Assembly (NCBI GenBank): GCA_019454045.1
Contig: SKCR01037597.1
Location: 1 to 64,000 of the forward strand
DNA: 64,000 nucleotides
Source of the DNA: Zanthoxylum bungeanum
Taxonomy: Eukaryota; Streptophyta; Magnoliopsida; Sapindales; Rutaceae
Direction: 5' to 3'
The translations under genes and the position numbers were made by a program. Below are positions 23,390-42,382 of this stretch, one piece after another (positions within the stretch are counted from its first letter, which is position 1; each line of letters begins with the position of its first letter). The notes beneath the pieces are model-generated. The model searched no databases. It was not told the DNA's origin and was given only the letters and a program-made list of their open reading frames with translations.

Positions 23390-24369
23390 CTGTTACACAC
23401 AGCACAAACTTCCTGAGGCTCTAAGTTGGCTACAGTATGCATAGATTTATTGTCCTTGGCTAGTAAGGTTCCCATTTGTCTGGCTAATAGTTCAACTTTC
23501 GCCTTAAGGCTGTCCTCCTCTCTCAAGTGGTGTACGCTTCTAATGGGAGGAGTGAGGTGTGTCCTATCAGTGCTATCCATGGAATTAGGTCCAGTCCAGG
23601 TATGAGACTTCTTAGCTAGGTCATCTAGGTACTTGAGGGCCTCATCAGTGTCCTTTTGGATAAACTTGCCATTACACATCGTCTCAACGAATTGGCGCTC
23701 CCTAGGTGTCAATCCATCATAGAAGTAACTAACTAAACGCCAACTCTCAAAACCATGGTGGGGGCAACTAGCTAACAATTCCTTATACCTCTCCCATGTT
23801 TGGTAAAGAATCTCACTATCTTTCTAGGAAAAAGGTGGAGATTTGTTTTTTAAGGGCATCCGTCTTGTGGTGTGGGAAATATTTGTCAAAGAATGCCCGG
23901 GTCATCTCGCCCCACGATCCTATTGACCTAGGTCTTAAAGAGTACAACTAACTATTAGCTTTGTCCTTAAGGGAAAAGGGAAAAACTTAAGTCTGATTGT
24001 GTCTATGGTCCCAAACCGGTCATGGAAAGTCGCTACTACCTCTTCAAACTCTCTAATATGCACATAGGGATTTTCGTTCTCCAAACCATGGAAGGTTGGA
24101 AGATACTGTATCATCCCAGGTTTAAAATCTACGGGTGGTGCATTTGGAGGAAACATGATACACGAAGGTGTAGCCGTGCGAGTTTGGTGGAGGTACTCTT
24201 CAAGAGTCCTCCTACGTGGTCTCTCGTAATCACTCATTGTGTGTGCACTAGATGTGGAGGGTGTGGCAAAGAGATTATCAAACAAACTCTCTGAATCCGA
24301 ATTCTCTTCTTCAGTTCTAATGAACCTACCAAATCTATCCCTACGTCTAGGCATGCAATTTAAGTTCAA
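23390..24369 (-). pseudogene. Athila gag, N-terminal part (right of the nested insertion)
   Basis: Starts with an Arg-rich head (MPRRRDRFGRF at 24354) and includes PRRRTLEEYL and FHGLENENPYVHIREFEEV, a typical Athila capsid opening. The frame slips near 23960 and a TAG lies near 23824. The later part (GLTPRERQFVETMCNGKF, then EEDSLKAKVELLARQM) leads to the first two Cys of the zinc knuckle (VCAVCNRT), where the copia element begins. Structural particle protein by family. Confidence 0.9.
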
Positions 24370-24596
24370 ATAATACTAAAAGGAAAAAAGGATAAATAAA
24401 AAGAATAAACTAAAATTTAAAATTTAAGTAAAACTAAAACAGGAATAGAACAACTAAAATAAATACTAAGATAAAAAGAACTAATTAAGAATAAAAACTA
24501 AATTACTAAAATAAACGAAAATAAATAAATGAAAGGAACGAAGTTACCGCTTCGTTATCGACAAAGCAAACCTGGTCCTTTTGCTTGTAAACCGTC
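24370..24596 (-). other. Athila 5' leader
   Basis: Purine/pyrimidine-biased, AT-rich untranslated stretch between the primer site and gag. I see nothing else. Confidence 0.6.
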
Positions 24597-24614
24597 TCCC
24601 CGGCAACGGCGCCA
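24597..24614 (-). other. Primer binding site, tRNA-Asp type
   Basis: Minus-strand TGGCGCCGTTGCCGGGGA, five bases from the 5' LTR. It is the complement of the 3' end of plant tRNA-Asp, the usual Athila primer. Confidence 0.95.
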
Positions 24615-25428
24615 AATTTTGATTACGCCCAAATATGACTTGCGGTTATCGCAGTACAGTTGGGGTGTCGATTCCACAGTGATAAGGTTACAAAGAAACT
24701 GATTCACTAAATCAAAAACTTTGAGCAATAACTGATTTTAAGCAAAGATTAAATTGTAATGGAAAATTAAAGATTTCAAAGACTTAAAGGATTTTAACAA
24801 TAATGAGAAAAATAGCAAAGCATCAGGGTTCCCTCTTGCACCTATTACCTATATTCCGTTATCGATTCATGTTATTACACAATTGAGGATTTCACGTCCC
24901 AAATCAATAATTGGAAGATATTCAATTCTACACCAGTTTAAGTTCTAAGGTAATTGTTATTCAATCTTCTCTACGTTTACAACTCACAAGGTTATCGTTA
25001 CAACCTATCTAACGACGACAATATGCCCTCGGGCAATACTGCAACAGAAGATCAACTCGTAAAACAACCTTAATCTATCAAACCAATTTTACCAACAACA
25101 CATAGAAAAAACATGACTGAATCTATATGTAAACTAATAAAATATAGTTCTCAAATAATCAATAGAATAAAGAGATGAATAGAATAACAATTATATTAAT
25201 CAATTAAAATCATTCATGAATCAAATAACAAAAATACAAGAATTGGGTACAAGAGTTCGCCCTTAGCTTTGCTTGGGAGATTAGTTCCGCATGCTAGATG
25301 AAGAAACAGCAGAGATAGGATGGGGAATCATCGGATAAATCATTGTTTCTGATCCCGAGAATTTGCACAGCTCTGATTTCTTGTTTGTATTGTGTAACTA
25401 GCCTCTTTTGAGTTTGGAAGAACAGTTG

Positions 25429-25436
25429 TATTTATA
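25429..25436 (-). promoter_or_regulatory. TATA box of Athila 5' LTR
   Basis: Minus-strand TATAAATA in the context CTACTATAAATACAAC, placed between the palindrome cluster and the putative R region. Confidence 0.65.
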
Positions 25437-25580
25437 GTAGTGTCAGGGTATCATTAGGATTTCAGAAAACCCTAAAAACGAAACCTGGAACGTGCAGGAA
25501 ACTCTCCCGCAGCGCCGCAGCTCCTTAAGTGAGCGCTGCGGCGCCAAACTCTCGGGAGTTTTGGCCCGGGCTGTTGAGGT

Positions 25581-25770
25581 GGCGCCATGGCGCCACTTGT
25601 ACTGCATGTTCTTGGCGCCATGGCGCCATGTTTGGTGTGTTCCATTACTTGGCGCCATGGCGCCAAGTTTCTTCCTTTCTCATGGCGCCATGGCGCCATG
25701 AGTTGGTGATGAATGGCGCCATGGCGCCATTCTCACTGGATTGTGTATGTGGTTTTGGCGCCACGGCGCC
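25581..25770. repeat. GGCGCC palindrome cluster (5' LTR copy)
   Basis: GGCGCCATGGCGCC at 25581-25594, 25614-25627, 25651-25664, 25684-25697 and 25715-25728, plus a variant with a CACGG centre at 25757-25770. Most extend to the 16-bp palindrome TGGCGCCATGGCGCCA. It lies 150-340 bp upstream of the TATA box. Confidence 0.97.
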
Positions 25771-26004
25771 AACGATCCTGGTCGTCCTGTGTCCTCCCAG
25801 AGGTCCCCAAAATACTTGTAAAATTCCCGGATCCATGTATTAATATTCCTACAGATAAAAATCACTAAATTAGTGTAAATAATAAATATTTCTAAATTAA
25901 TATAATGATAGAAATTATGCAATAAAATATGAATTATATAACTAAATACTTAACAATGAACCTAGAAAAGTGATGTTCTAATGTACATTTTCATGCACTT
26001 ATCA

Positions 26005-26009
26005 AACAC
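26005..26009. other. Target-site duplication AACAC (right, Athila element)
   Basis: Matches 6239-6243. Confidence 0.9.
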
Positions 26010-26603
26010 TAACACACGGTGCTTGTTGTTGAGCCACCGAAAACAACTTTACTTAGGTAAGATTTTAGGTCAAGATAATGGATCGTAATATCTCACAATA
26101 TTTAGAAGAGATGCTATTGATTTAAGTTTTGAACCTCTCAACTAATGGGGAGCATTTTAAGCCTGCTTTAGAGTTGGATTACTATAATTATATCTAATTA
26201 ATTAAACTAAATCCTCAAGAATAATATCAAAACAAAAGACTTTAAGATGGATTATAACATCTCATATTAGGAGGCTGTGCATGTAAGGGTTATAATTTGG
26301 AATTGCAATCTACCCAGTGCTGTTCCAAATCCAAATCCCATTATTTTATTAAGGGCACAAATGAACACAATAATAATTTGCTCACCTGACGTGGCAAGAA
26401 TCTAAGGGCATAGGAAGTAACGATGTGAAGGAATTAATAACTGGCACCGACAGGAAAACATCACTGGACACTCCACTCTGTAGGCGCATTGCAGTTGCAG
26501 AAAAACGATCACTGAAGCTCAACTAAACTTCACTTGACTTCAGAAACGTCAAAGCTCAGTGAAACACATCAGCCCTTCATCACTCTTCAATCACAGATCC
26601 AAA
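26010..26603 (+). other. CPI1 upstream region
   Basis: Host DNA between the Athila LTR and the CPI1 start. Contains TGACGTGGCA at 26387-26396, a G-box-like ACGT element that could bind bZIP factors. No clear TATA box. A pyrimidine-rich stretch precedes the ATG. Confidence 0.5.
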
Positions 26604-29372
26604 ATGGGCGGTACTTTCCTTCCCATTCCTTTTTTCAATGAATCGATTTTATAAATTTGTTTTCTTATTTTCCATAAATTATTTTCGTTTAATGATTCCG
26701 TTTTTTCGAAAAAATGAACAGTTGCAGAATCGGAAACTCCCGGTTCCAGTTTGTGGTTGGCTCCGAACCCGAGTAAGCGATGGGCCGAGCTCTTCTTCCT
26801 TGGCTACACACCGTTTTGGCTCACCCTCTGTCTCGGAATTATCGTTCCTTTCAAGCTCTACGATGTAATGATTTTTCCGGGAAAATTATCATTTTTCCAT
26901 TCGAAGATTGGCTCATGTATTAAAAAATCCAAAACTTTAAACAAGTTGAATTTTATAAGGTGTAAATTGACGGAAATTTTTAGAATTGAACCTAAAAAGT
27001 GTAAATAAGTACTGAAATTTTGGGTGTAAATTAAACCTGTTTAAGCTTTCGGGTTGTTTCATGCATGAGTCAAGGTCTAAAAGTAAAAATGATACTATCC
27101 CTTGTTCTTGTTATCCCAATCAGTTTATCTATTTATTTATTTTTACTAATATATTTATTTTATTTTCCTATTTTTACATCAAAAAATTTACTAAATGAAT
27201 GAATTTCAAGTGATTTTTATTTGGAACATTTGTAACTGAGAAATTTGTGTGCACAAGTTTTAGTCATTGAGTATTGAAAGTATTGTTATGGTGAATTGAC
27301 AGAGTTTTACAGATTTGGAGTATTTGCTTCTGGGTTTGGTTTCGGTTCGGCGGTTCCTTCTTTCTTGATACCACTGTTGTTTGTTGGAAAGGTAAATTCT
27401 TTCGACTTTCGATTGAGAGGGTAAACTTATAGTTTTAGCTTGTTTATTATTGGTGTTTCAAGGTTATGTTTTTTTTGTATTCTCGCGCTCTGGTGGAGAA
27501 TTTTTTCAGGCTGATAGCAGCCTGCGTTGGAAGGATCGTTTTTGGGTCAAGGCAAGTGTTTTCTGTGGTAGCAAGAAAAGCCACACTTTTATGAAGGTCA
27601 TGTGAATGTCGTCCTTAGATGTTGTTTGAATATTGTTGCAGGCAAATCTGTGGATAATAATTTTTAGCTATGTTGGCAATTACTTCTGGACCCACTATTT
27701 CTTCACGGTTCTGGGGGCTTCGTATACATTTCCGTCATGGAAGATGAACAATGTAAGCTGCAAAACAGGAAATGCTAATATTTGGCCAAGTCCCTATTTT
27801 GTATATTCACTTTATTGGTTTCAATGCCAGAGAACTGATATATGCTATTTTCTGTAGGTACCACACACAACTTTCCTTCTCACACACGTCTGCTTCCTGT
27901 TTTACCATGTTACATCAAATTTTAACGCTTCGCAGATTACGGCATTCTATTGCTGACTTGCCGATAAATTCAGTGGGCTGTTGAGGCTGCATGGATTTTG
28001 GCTCTTTCTTATTTTATAGCATACTTGGACAGTAGCCATTGCCAATGTATGTTTTATCATGGTTCTGTGCCTATTATTTTATTTAGTGCCCTTGCTCTTC
28101 TCTGACCACAATTAGACTTAAGAAATTTTCAATGTTGGAATCACAGTAGAATGGTGCAGTGACATTTATGATGATTTACGGATTTTAGATCCTTGTTAGT
28201 ATGTAGTGATAACTCTATCTTAGGTTTTATCTTAGGACTTGGATTCGGTGCTGAGTTGGATTTTATACTTAGTTTCTTACAAATTGTGATTGGTAGTTAT
28301 TAAATAAGAATTCATATGTAATCGAATTTTAACCGTTCATTGCTATTAAAGCATGCATGGCAAAAAATTATAAAAAGTTTAGTATAGTTCAGCTCAACAC
28401 TGGATCCAAATTCTTTATCTTGAGGTGCAAATTTGACAGCTCAACTAACAATATTCAAATTCACAAATCAAATAGGCTCTAAAGCGATATTTTCTACAGG
28501 AGGAAGAGAAACTTGTTTCAATAAGGGTTGGTTTCCTTTTTTTTTTTTTTATATTTTTTAACCGAATGTATGATTACACTCTTACATTGCTATTAAATCT
28601 CATTTCTACGACTAAAATGGGTTTACATCATCGAAGATTTTGTTTTATGGGTTTTGGATTGATTTATCTTTTGTAGTTTATGATGTAATATTTTTATGAA
28701 CTTTATAGGATCCGTCCCTAAAACTCAGTTTTGTATGATGGTTGGCTTTTGATGTGTTCTCATTTAAATGTAACCTATATGATTCACAATGCAGCTGGGC
28801 CAATAACAGGCTAAATAAACCTTTATCTCTAACCTAAAAATAAAAGCTTCATCTCTAACATATTTCCTTGGAACATTTGCAGTTTCCCTATTATGAGTTT
28901 GTAGACCGAGCATCCATGTACAAAGTTGGCTGTTTGTTTTATGCTATCTACTTCATTGTTAGCTTCCCAATGTTTCTAAGGTAACAACTCTATCCAACTG
29001 CTCAAATCAAATTCTAAATGTGTACTGTGATCGTATTTGAGTTCATACGATGTTGTACTCATTTTAAATTTTGCATTGCGCTTATACAATCAGTGGTATA
29101 ATGTGGCTTTGTTTTCTTTTGCTTTCGTCTTTCAATTTTATTTCTTCTTTGGTTGATGATTACTCACTTCTATGCTCAGATTTGACGAGAAACCTGGTGA
29201 TCTGTGGGATTTACCTCGAGTGGCTGTTGATGCTCTCGGTGCTGCAATGCTTGTCACAATAATACTTGATTTGTGGCGGATATTTCTGGGACCTATTGTT
29301 CCGCTTCCAGAGACAAAGCAATGTCTGCAACCAGGACTCCCATGGTTTCCAGGACACGCCAATCAAACTTGA
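26604..29372 (+). CDS. CPI1: Cycloeucalenol cycloisomerase, frame broken as given
   Basis: Opens the cyclopropane ring of cycloeucalenol to give obtusifoliol in plant sterol synthesis; an ER membrane enzyme. Exons: 26604-26610, 26728-26864, 27303-27391, 27510-27551, 27642-27752, 27858-28046, 28883-28980, 29180-29372. Matching family blocks: WLAPNPSKRWAELFFLGYTP, ANLWIIIFSYVGNYFWTHYF, ASYTFPSWKMNN, DRASMYKVGCLFYAIYFI, DALGAAMLVTIILDLWR. Length fits the roughly 280-residue family. The first coding exon is only 7 nt. The intron after 27551 has a GC donor. Frames break at 27341-27350 (TTCGG doubled, +5) and in exon 6 near 27920 (+1), 27961-27972 (two losses) and 28030 (-2). It is either a pseudogene or a badly resolved consensus; the gene identity is certain. 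Confidence 0.9.
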
Positions 29373-30315
29373 AAATATGCACGAGTGAACAGCAATAAGT
29401 TCAAACTCAACTTAGAAAACGTGCTCTCTAATTCTTCTCAATTACACGGTGCTAGTGTACTCTATTAGATCTTTTTTGTACTTCTTTTCTTTCTGGATAT
29501 GTGACAACACTGTGAGTAGTATCTTATTGACACATCTTGCCTGTACCAGATGTTGTGGGATTAATTGTTTGGACCTTCAAGTCTGAATTCGAATTCAGGT
29601 GGTTTTGTTTTTTGTAAGATTTGGGATAGTTGAGAGTTTTATTTGTTCCCTTTAAATCCGAAAGAATAATTTGATAATGTGATTTCGAACGATTTCAAAA
29701 AATGAAAATAATACATGTCATTTTCTAGATTATTGATATAGTTTTTGTTGGGTGCACTTGTTTATGATATTTTGAGGGACTCTTAAATTTCATGCAACTT
29801 CACGATATACGAGCGGGATATTGTTTTTATTTAATATGAAATTTTATTAAATGTTCTGATAGGAAGAGTATTGAAAATCAAATTTATCATTAAAACTCCA
29901 CATTTTACAAATTTTGTACAACCAATGATGAAGAAACATGCTTCTCTGTTTTATTATTTATATATTTTTCTTTTAAAGGAAAAAAAAATCAAATAGATTT
30001 CTCTCACGTGCGGGAAGAAAATGAGCATTAGTTGACACGTGCGAGAGTTTATCCAAAATCCAAATAAGAAATTCTCAACTACTCATACACAAAAGCCTCC
30101 CCCTCACACACACGCTCCATTTCCCGCTCCAAAGCTCGTTCACTCTCTCTCTCTCTCTTCTTCCTCTAAAACCCTACTCCAAAGGAACACAAAATTTCTA
30201 GGGTTTTATTTTCCAAAAATTGAATCAACAAATGCAGATAGGATTATTAGGAAGCAACTATTTCTCTTGCTCACTGTACGTAACTTCGTCTACACTAAAT
30301 AAAGTACCAGCAAAC
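29373..30315 (+). other. CPI1 3' region and RNJ promoter/5' UTR
   Basis: No gene. AT-rich to about 30000; then two CACGTG boxes (30005-30010, 30036-30041), a W-box core TTGAC (30032-30036) and a CT-rich leader (30138-30160) before the RNJ ATG. Confidence 0.6.
30005..30041. promoter_or_regulatory. Paired G-boxes upstream of RNJ
   Basis: Two copies of CACGTGCG whose starts are 31 bp apart (about three helical turns), some 280-310 bp before the ATG. G-boxes bind bZIP, bHLH and PIF factors, often linked to light control of plastid genes. Function here is inferred. Confidence 0.55.
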
Positions 30316-39177
<8,862 letters not shown>

Positions 39178-40882
39178 TTGAAGAAAGTGGTAAGAACATT
39201 GTGCATGGAATTGCTTGCAACAGAGTCCAACAACATAATTTATTTAAAATTAAGCTTGGCTTCGCCATATGGTTATCATATAACATCTTGGCTTCGCGAT
39301 ATAGTTATCATTTCTTGGCTTCGTCATAAGGAAGCTCTTTGGAAGTGAGCAGAATGACAGATGAAAAAGAGATCTTAGTGTGAATTGGCCAATCTTATGT
39401 AGTGGCCCTTTGTTAATCGGACACTATGCCAGCAAGAGGAGAATGGTGATTTGAGAAACAAATGTTGGAAGGGGAGTTTTATTGTTTATTTATTTTTTTT
39501 TGTAGTATAAGGCTGCGTTCATTGAATTGTCATCGGAACTTATAGTGTAGGAAGTCACGTGCGTTATTTATCTTTGATAATTTTTATGAACTAACTTTTC
39601 AACCATAGCATCTCGTTCTTTGTTCTTAGTTCTTACCGTGTCAGTTGACGGGAAAGGAACCGAATTTTCTACATGCTGTCGATATACGAACTTTAAATAA
39701 TTTTTTTATGCTAAAATCTAAATAGCAGAAGTTGACTGGAAGAGACGAGATGCCCTGGAAAATTAACTTGTTTGTTTTTGTTTTGTTTTGTTTTGTTTTT
39801 TAATTTTATCATTTTTACAAGACAGCCGTGAGGCGTATAAGATTTTATAGAAAAAATATTAGGTAATAAATCATTAATAAGTCTAAAAAATGAAAATATC
39901 TTAAATAAATGTGGGTGGATTAAAGAGGTAAAATTATAAATCAGGAAATTAAAAAGAAAATTAGGAAGAGAAGAATATGAGATAAATATGATTAAAATTG
40001 TATAAGTATGTATAAAGTAGATTTTAAGTATTTTAGTGACAAAATGAGAATACCTACAGAAATTATCAAGATTTATGTAATTGATCCAGTAAAAAAAAAT
40101 ATATATATCTATATATATATTATTCAATTTTTTATTCAAATACAATTATGTTACTCATTGCTTACATTTCCAATCACAGAGAAGTTCCTAGGCACGCTTA
40201 ACAATAAACTAAAAGCCATTGACTTATCCACTTCCCCGCGAAATCCATACATGATGTCATGATGATAGTCAAATAACACTTTGTATTGTGTAAATAAAAT
40301 ACGTAGTTTTAAGAGTGTATATATTTTTTGTTTATTATAAAAAATATATAATACATATAATATTTTATATTATTATTCAATTTTATCTTAATTAAATTTG
40401 AATTTTATATATTTTTAAGTTAATTATTTAAATTAAATTCCCGATCTTATAATCACATCATTTTCCACGATATATGATTGGGTCATGTCTAAAATAAATA
40501 CACACACTTTCTATTGTGTCATTGATGACGTGTACTGGAATATGATGAAAGCCCAAAACTTGGCCTAGTTAAACTAAAAAGAAACACGTGCCAAATTTTC
40601 AACGGCATCTAGAAAATTATTTTGGCAGTTTTTTGACCGTTGTTTCAGAATCAGACCGTTGAGAATCGTCCTCCAGCTCCTCTCAAAAGATGCTCTGGCT
40701 TGCCTTTTTTTCTAATAGAAGTTGAAGAACGCTTCTTGGATTCTTCAGAAAATTTACAGCACCTTCTTAGCTTACCCCCAAACACAGTCTTATAAATAGC
40801 ATTTCTTGTAAACATTGTTTGTTCATCAACCAACATATATATTGAAGCTTAAGCAATAATATTTGTGCTGCTGCAAGTAAAG
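39178..40882. other. Intergenic, RNJ 3' side to calmodulin-like gene
   Basis: AT-rich. Holds a (TTTTG)n tract at 39770-39800, TA-rich repeats near 40088-40130, TGACGTG near 40525, a G-box CACGTG at 40585-40590 and the TATA box of the next gene. Confidence 0.55.
40791..40798 (+). promoter_or_regulatory. TATA box of calmodulin-like gene
   Basis: TATAAATA about 92 bp before the ATG. The G-box CACGTG (40585-40590) lies about 200 bp farther upstream. Confidence 0.65.
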
Positions 40883-41325
40883 ATGATAAAGGGAAGTGAA
40901 TACGAGCGTGTATTTGTTTACTTGATGAGAACAGAGATGGGAAAGTTTCTCCATTGGAGTTGAAGAACAGGATGAGGTCCATGGGGATGATGATGATGAT
41001 GGGTAGTGGGGATATAGAAGAAATGGAAGTGGCCATTGAGTCATTGGACAAAGATGGTGATGGGATGTTGGATTTTGAAGAGCTTGTTGGGTTGATTGAA
41101 GGGGGAAGTAGTGAAGAAGAAGAAAAGTTGAAGGATTTAAGAGAGGCTTTTGGTTTGTATGATGTTGGGAATTGTGGGTTCATTACACCTAGTGATTTGA
41201 AGAGGATGCTTCATAAACTTGGGGAGTCCAAGTCCATTGATGAATGTAAGGTGATGATAAGTCGATTTGATTTGAATGGTGATGGAGTTCTGAGCTTTGA
41301 GGAATTTAGGGACATGATGCAGTGA
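40883..41325 (+). CDS. Calmodulin-like calcium sensor, single exon, one-base frameshift
   Basis: A small EF-hand protein that would bind Ca2+ and relay stress or developmental signals; resembles the CML37/38/39 and rgs-CaM group. Start chosen at MIKGSEYERVFVY because the EF-hand frame extends upstream of the in-frame Met at 40954. Loops: EF1 DENRDGKVSPLE, EF2 DKDGDGMLDFEE, EF3 DVGNCGFITPSD (acidic positions lost, probably not calcium-binding), EF4 DLNGDGVLSFEE. EF1 is joined to the N-terminus only if one base is missing in the TTT expected around 40919-40924. With it the protein would be about 147 residues, normal for the family. No intron, as is usual for these genes. Confidence 0.88.
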
Positions 41326-42382
41326 TTTTTTTATATGATCATGGGTGTTTGATTTTATCCATGTAATTCTTTTTATGGGATTGTGTTTATTTTTTTTTTT
41401 TTTTTTTATAATTGAAATATTTAAATCAGCGTATCTCGATTAATTTCTAAACCTGAATCCTGTGCTTTTTATAGGTTGTCAAGTTAAGTTGAATTCTTTT
41501 TGTTAAGTTGTAATCAATTAATGCTCCTGTAATTGTAATGTCTAATGATTCTTTATTTACTTCAAAATTTCATTCTCTATTACGTTGGCTATATCAAAAT
41601 TCAACATTGTTTGTAAATGAATCAAAAAAATTTCTTCATTGATGAAAATAGTTATACGATTTCCAATGATAAATGCTGTTTGAGTCCATATACTTTGAAT
41701 TAATTGTTCAATTAGTTCTTATATTTTAGAAATTACCCAAAATATTACTTTATTAAGTATTTTAATTATTAGATCAAACAAAAAAAATTAAAACACTGGA
41801 AACTCCGCTATCAAATCACTCCATCTTGACTTAAACAAAACAGGTAAACTCTCTAATTGTCCCAAATTCTTTACAAAAACTACACCCCCTGAACTCGAAT
41901 TCAGGAATTGACAACTAAATCAAACGTTTCACTATTTATGTCTGGTATAATTCAAACAAATCTGACGTACATCAAATCCTATTAAAAGATGGAGAATAAT
42001 TAAATTAATTAACAAAACAGATTTTTGAGTAAATTTCAAAAATACAGAAATTAATTAGAATATTTACCCAAATACTTTAGGGTTGTAAAAATACTTGTAC
42101 TACATTTGTGATCAATTGAAAGAGGTATACTTCACTTGGAATGAGTGTCTGAGACGACGCTATCAACCATCATAAACGAAACAAATATATATATATTATA
42201 TCTATAATAAACCTAATGGTAATTTAATTCACACCCAACCATGCGAGCGGATTCGAACTCTAAAGCTCTTGTTTCTGTTCGAGATTTTACCAAATGAATT
42301 AACCTGTACCCAAAAAAAAAAAAAAAATCTACAATATGCCCAGAGGGCAAAAAAAAAAAAGAAAGAAAGAAAAAAAGAACTC
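41326..42382. other. Convergent intergenic region, calmodulin-like gene and COG2
   Basis: The 3' ends of both genes face each other. AT-rich, with T and A homopolymers (41389-41407, 42310-42325) and a possible SINE fragment (42180-42317). Confidence 0.5.
42180..42317 (-). repeat. Possible tRNA-derived SINE fragment
   Basis: On the minus strand a box-A-like TTAATTCATTTGG (about 42300-42288) is followed by a box-B-like GTTCGAATCC (about 42256-42247), the spacing of an internal RNA polymerase III promoter. No target duplication found, ends uncertain. Confidence 0.35.

Larger units (their letters stand above)
6244..26004 (-). mobile_element. Complete Athila-lineage Ty3/gypsy retrotransposon, host to a nested element
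   Basis: It is bounded by LTRs that begin TGATTACGCCC and end GCACTTATCA on the plus strand, with the duplication AACAC on both sides. Order on the minus strand: 5' LTR 26004-24620, primer site 24614-24597, gag, protease, reverse transcriptase, RNase H, integrase, noncoding module, polypurine tract 7597-7585, 3' LTR 7584-6244. Without the 10,028-bp nested insertion and its 5-bp duplication the element is about 9.7 kb. Every coding domain is broken by stops or frameshifts, so it is not autonomous now. The gag-protease and RT signatures (LLDLGASVNLMP, VSPTQVVPKKSG) are those of Athila elements. Confidence 0.95.
24620..26004 (-). mobile_element. 5' LTR of Athila element
   Basis: 1385 bp. On the minus strand the U3 part comes first, with a GGCGCC palindrome cluster (25770-25581), then a TATA box TATAAATA (25436-25429). 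Transcription would start near 25400. It ends 600 bp from the CPI1 start codon and is transcribed away from it. Confidence 0.95.

Noticed and set aside
25443..25922. Several ORFs on both strands rich in WRHGA-type repeats
   Set aside because: Translation of the GGCGCCATGGCGCC palindromes; not coding.
39711..40145. 144-codon minus ORF downstream of RNJ
   Set aside because: Low-complexity Ile/Phe/Tyr/Asn composition from AT-rich DNA; no homology recognised.
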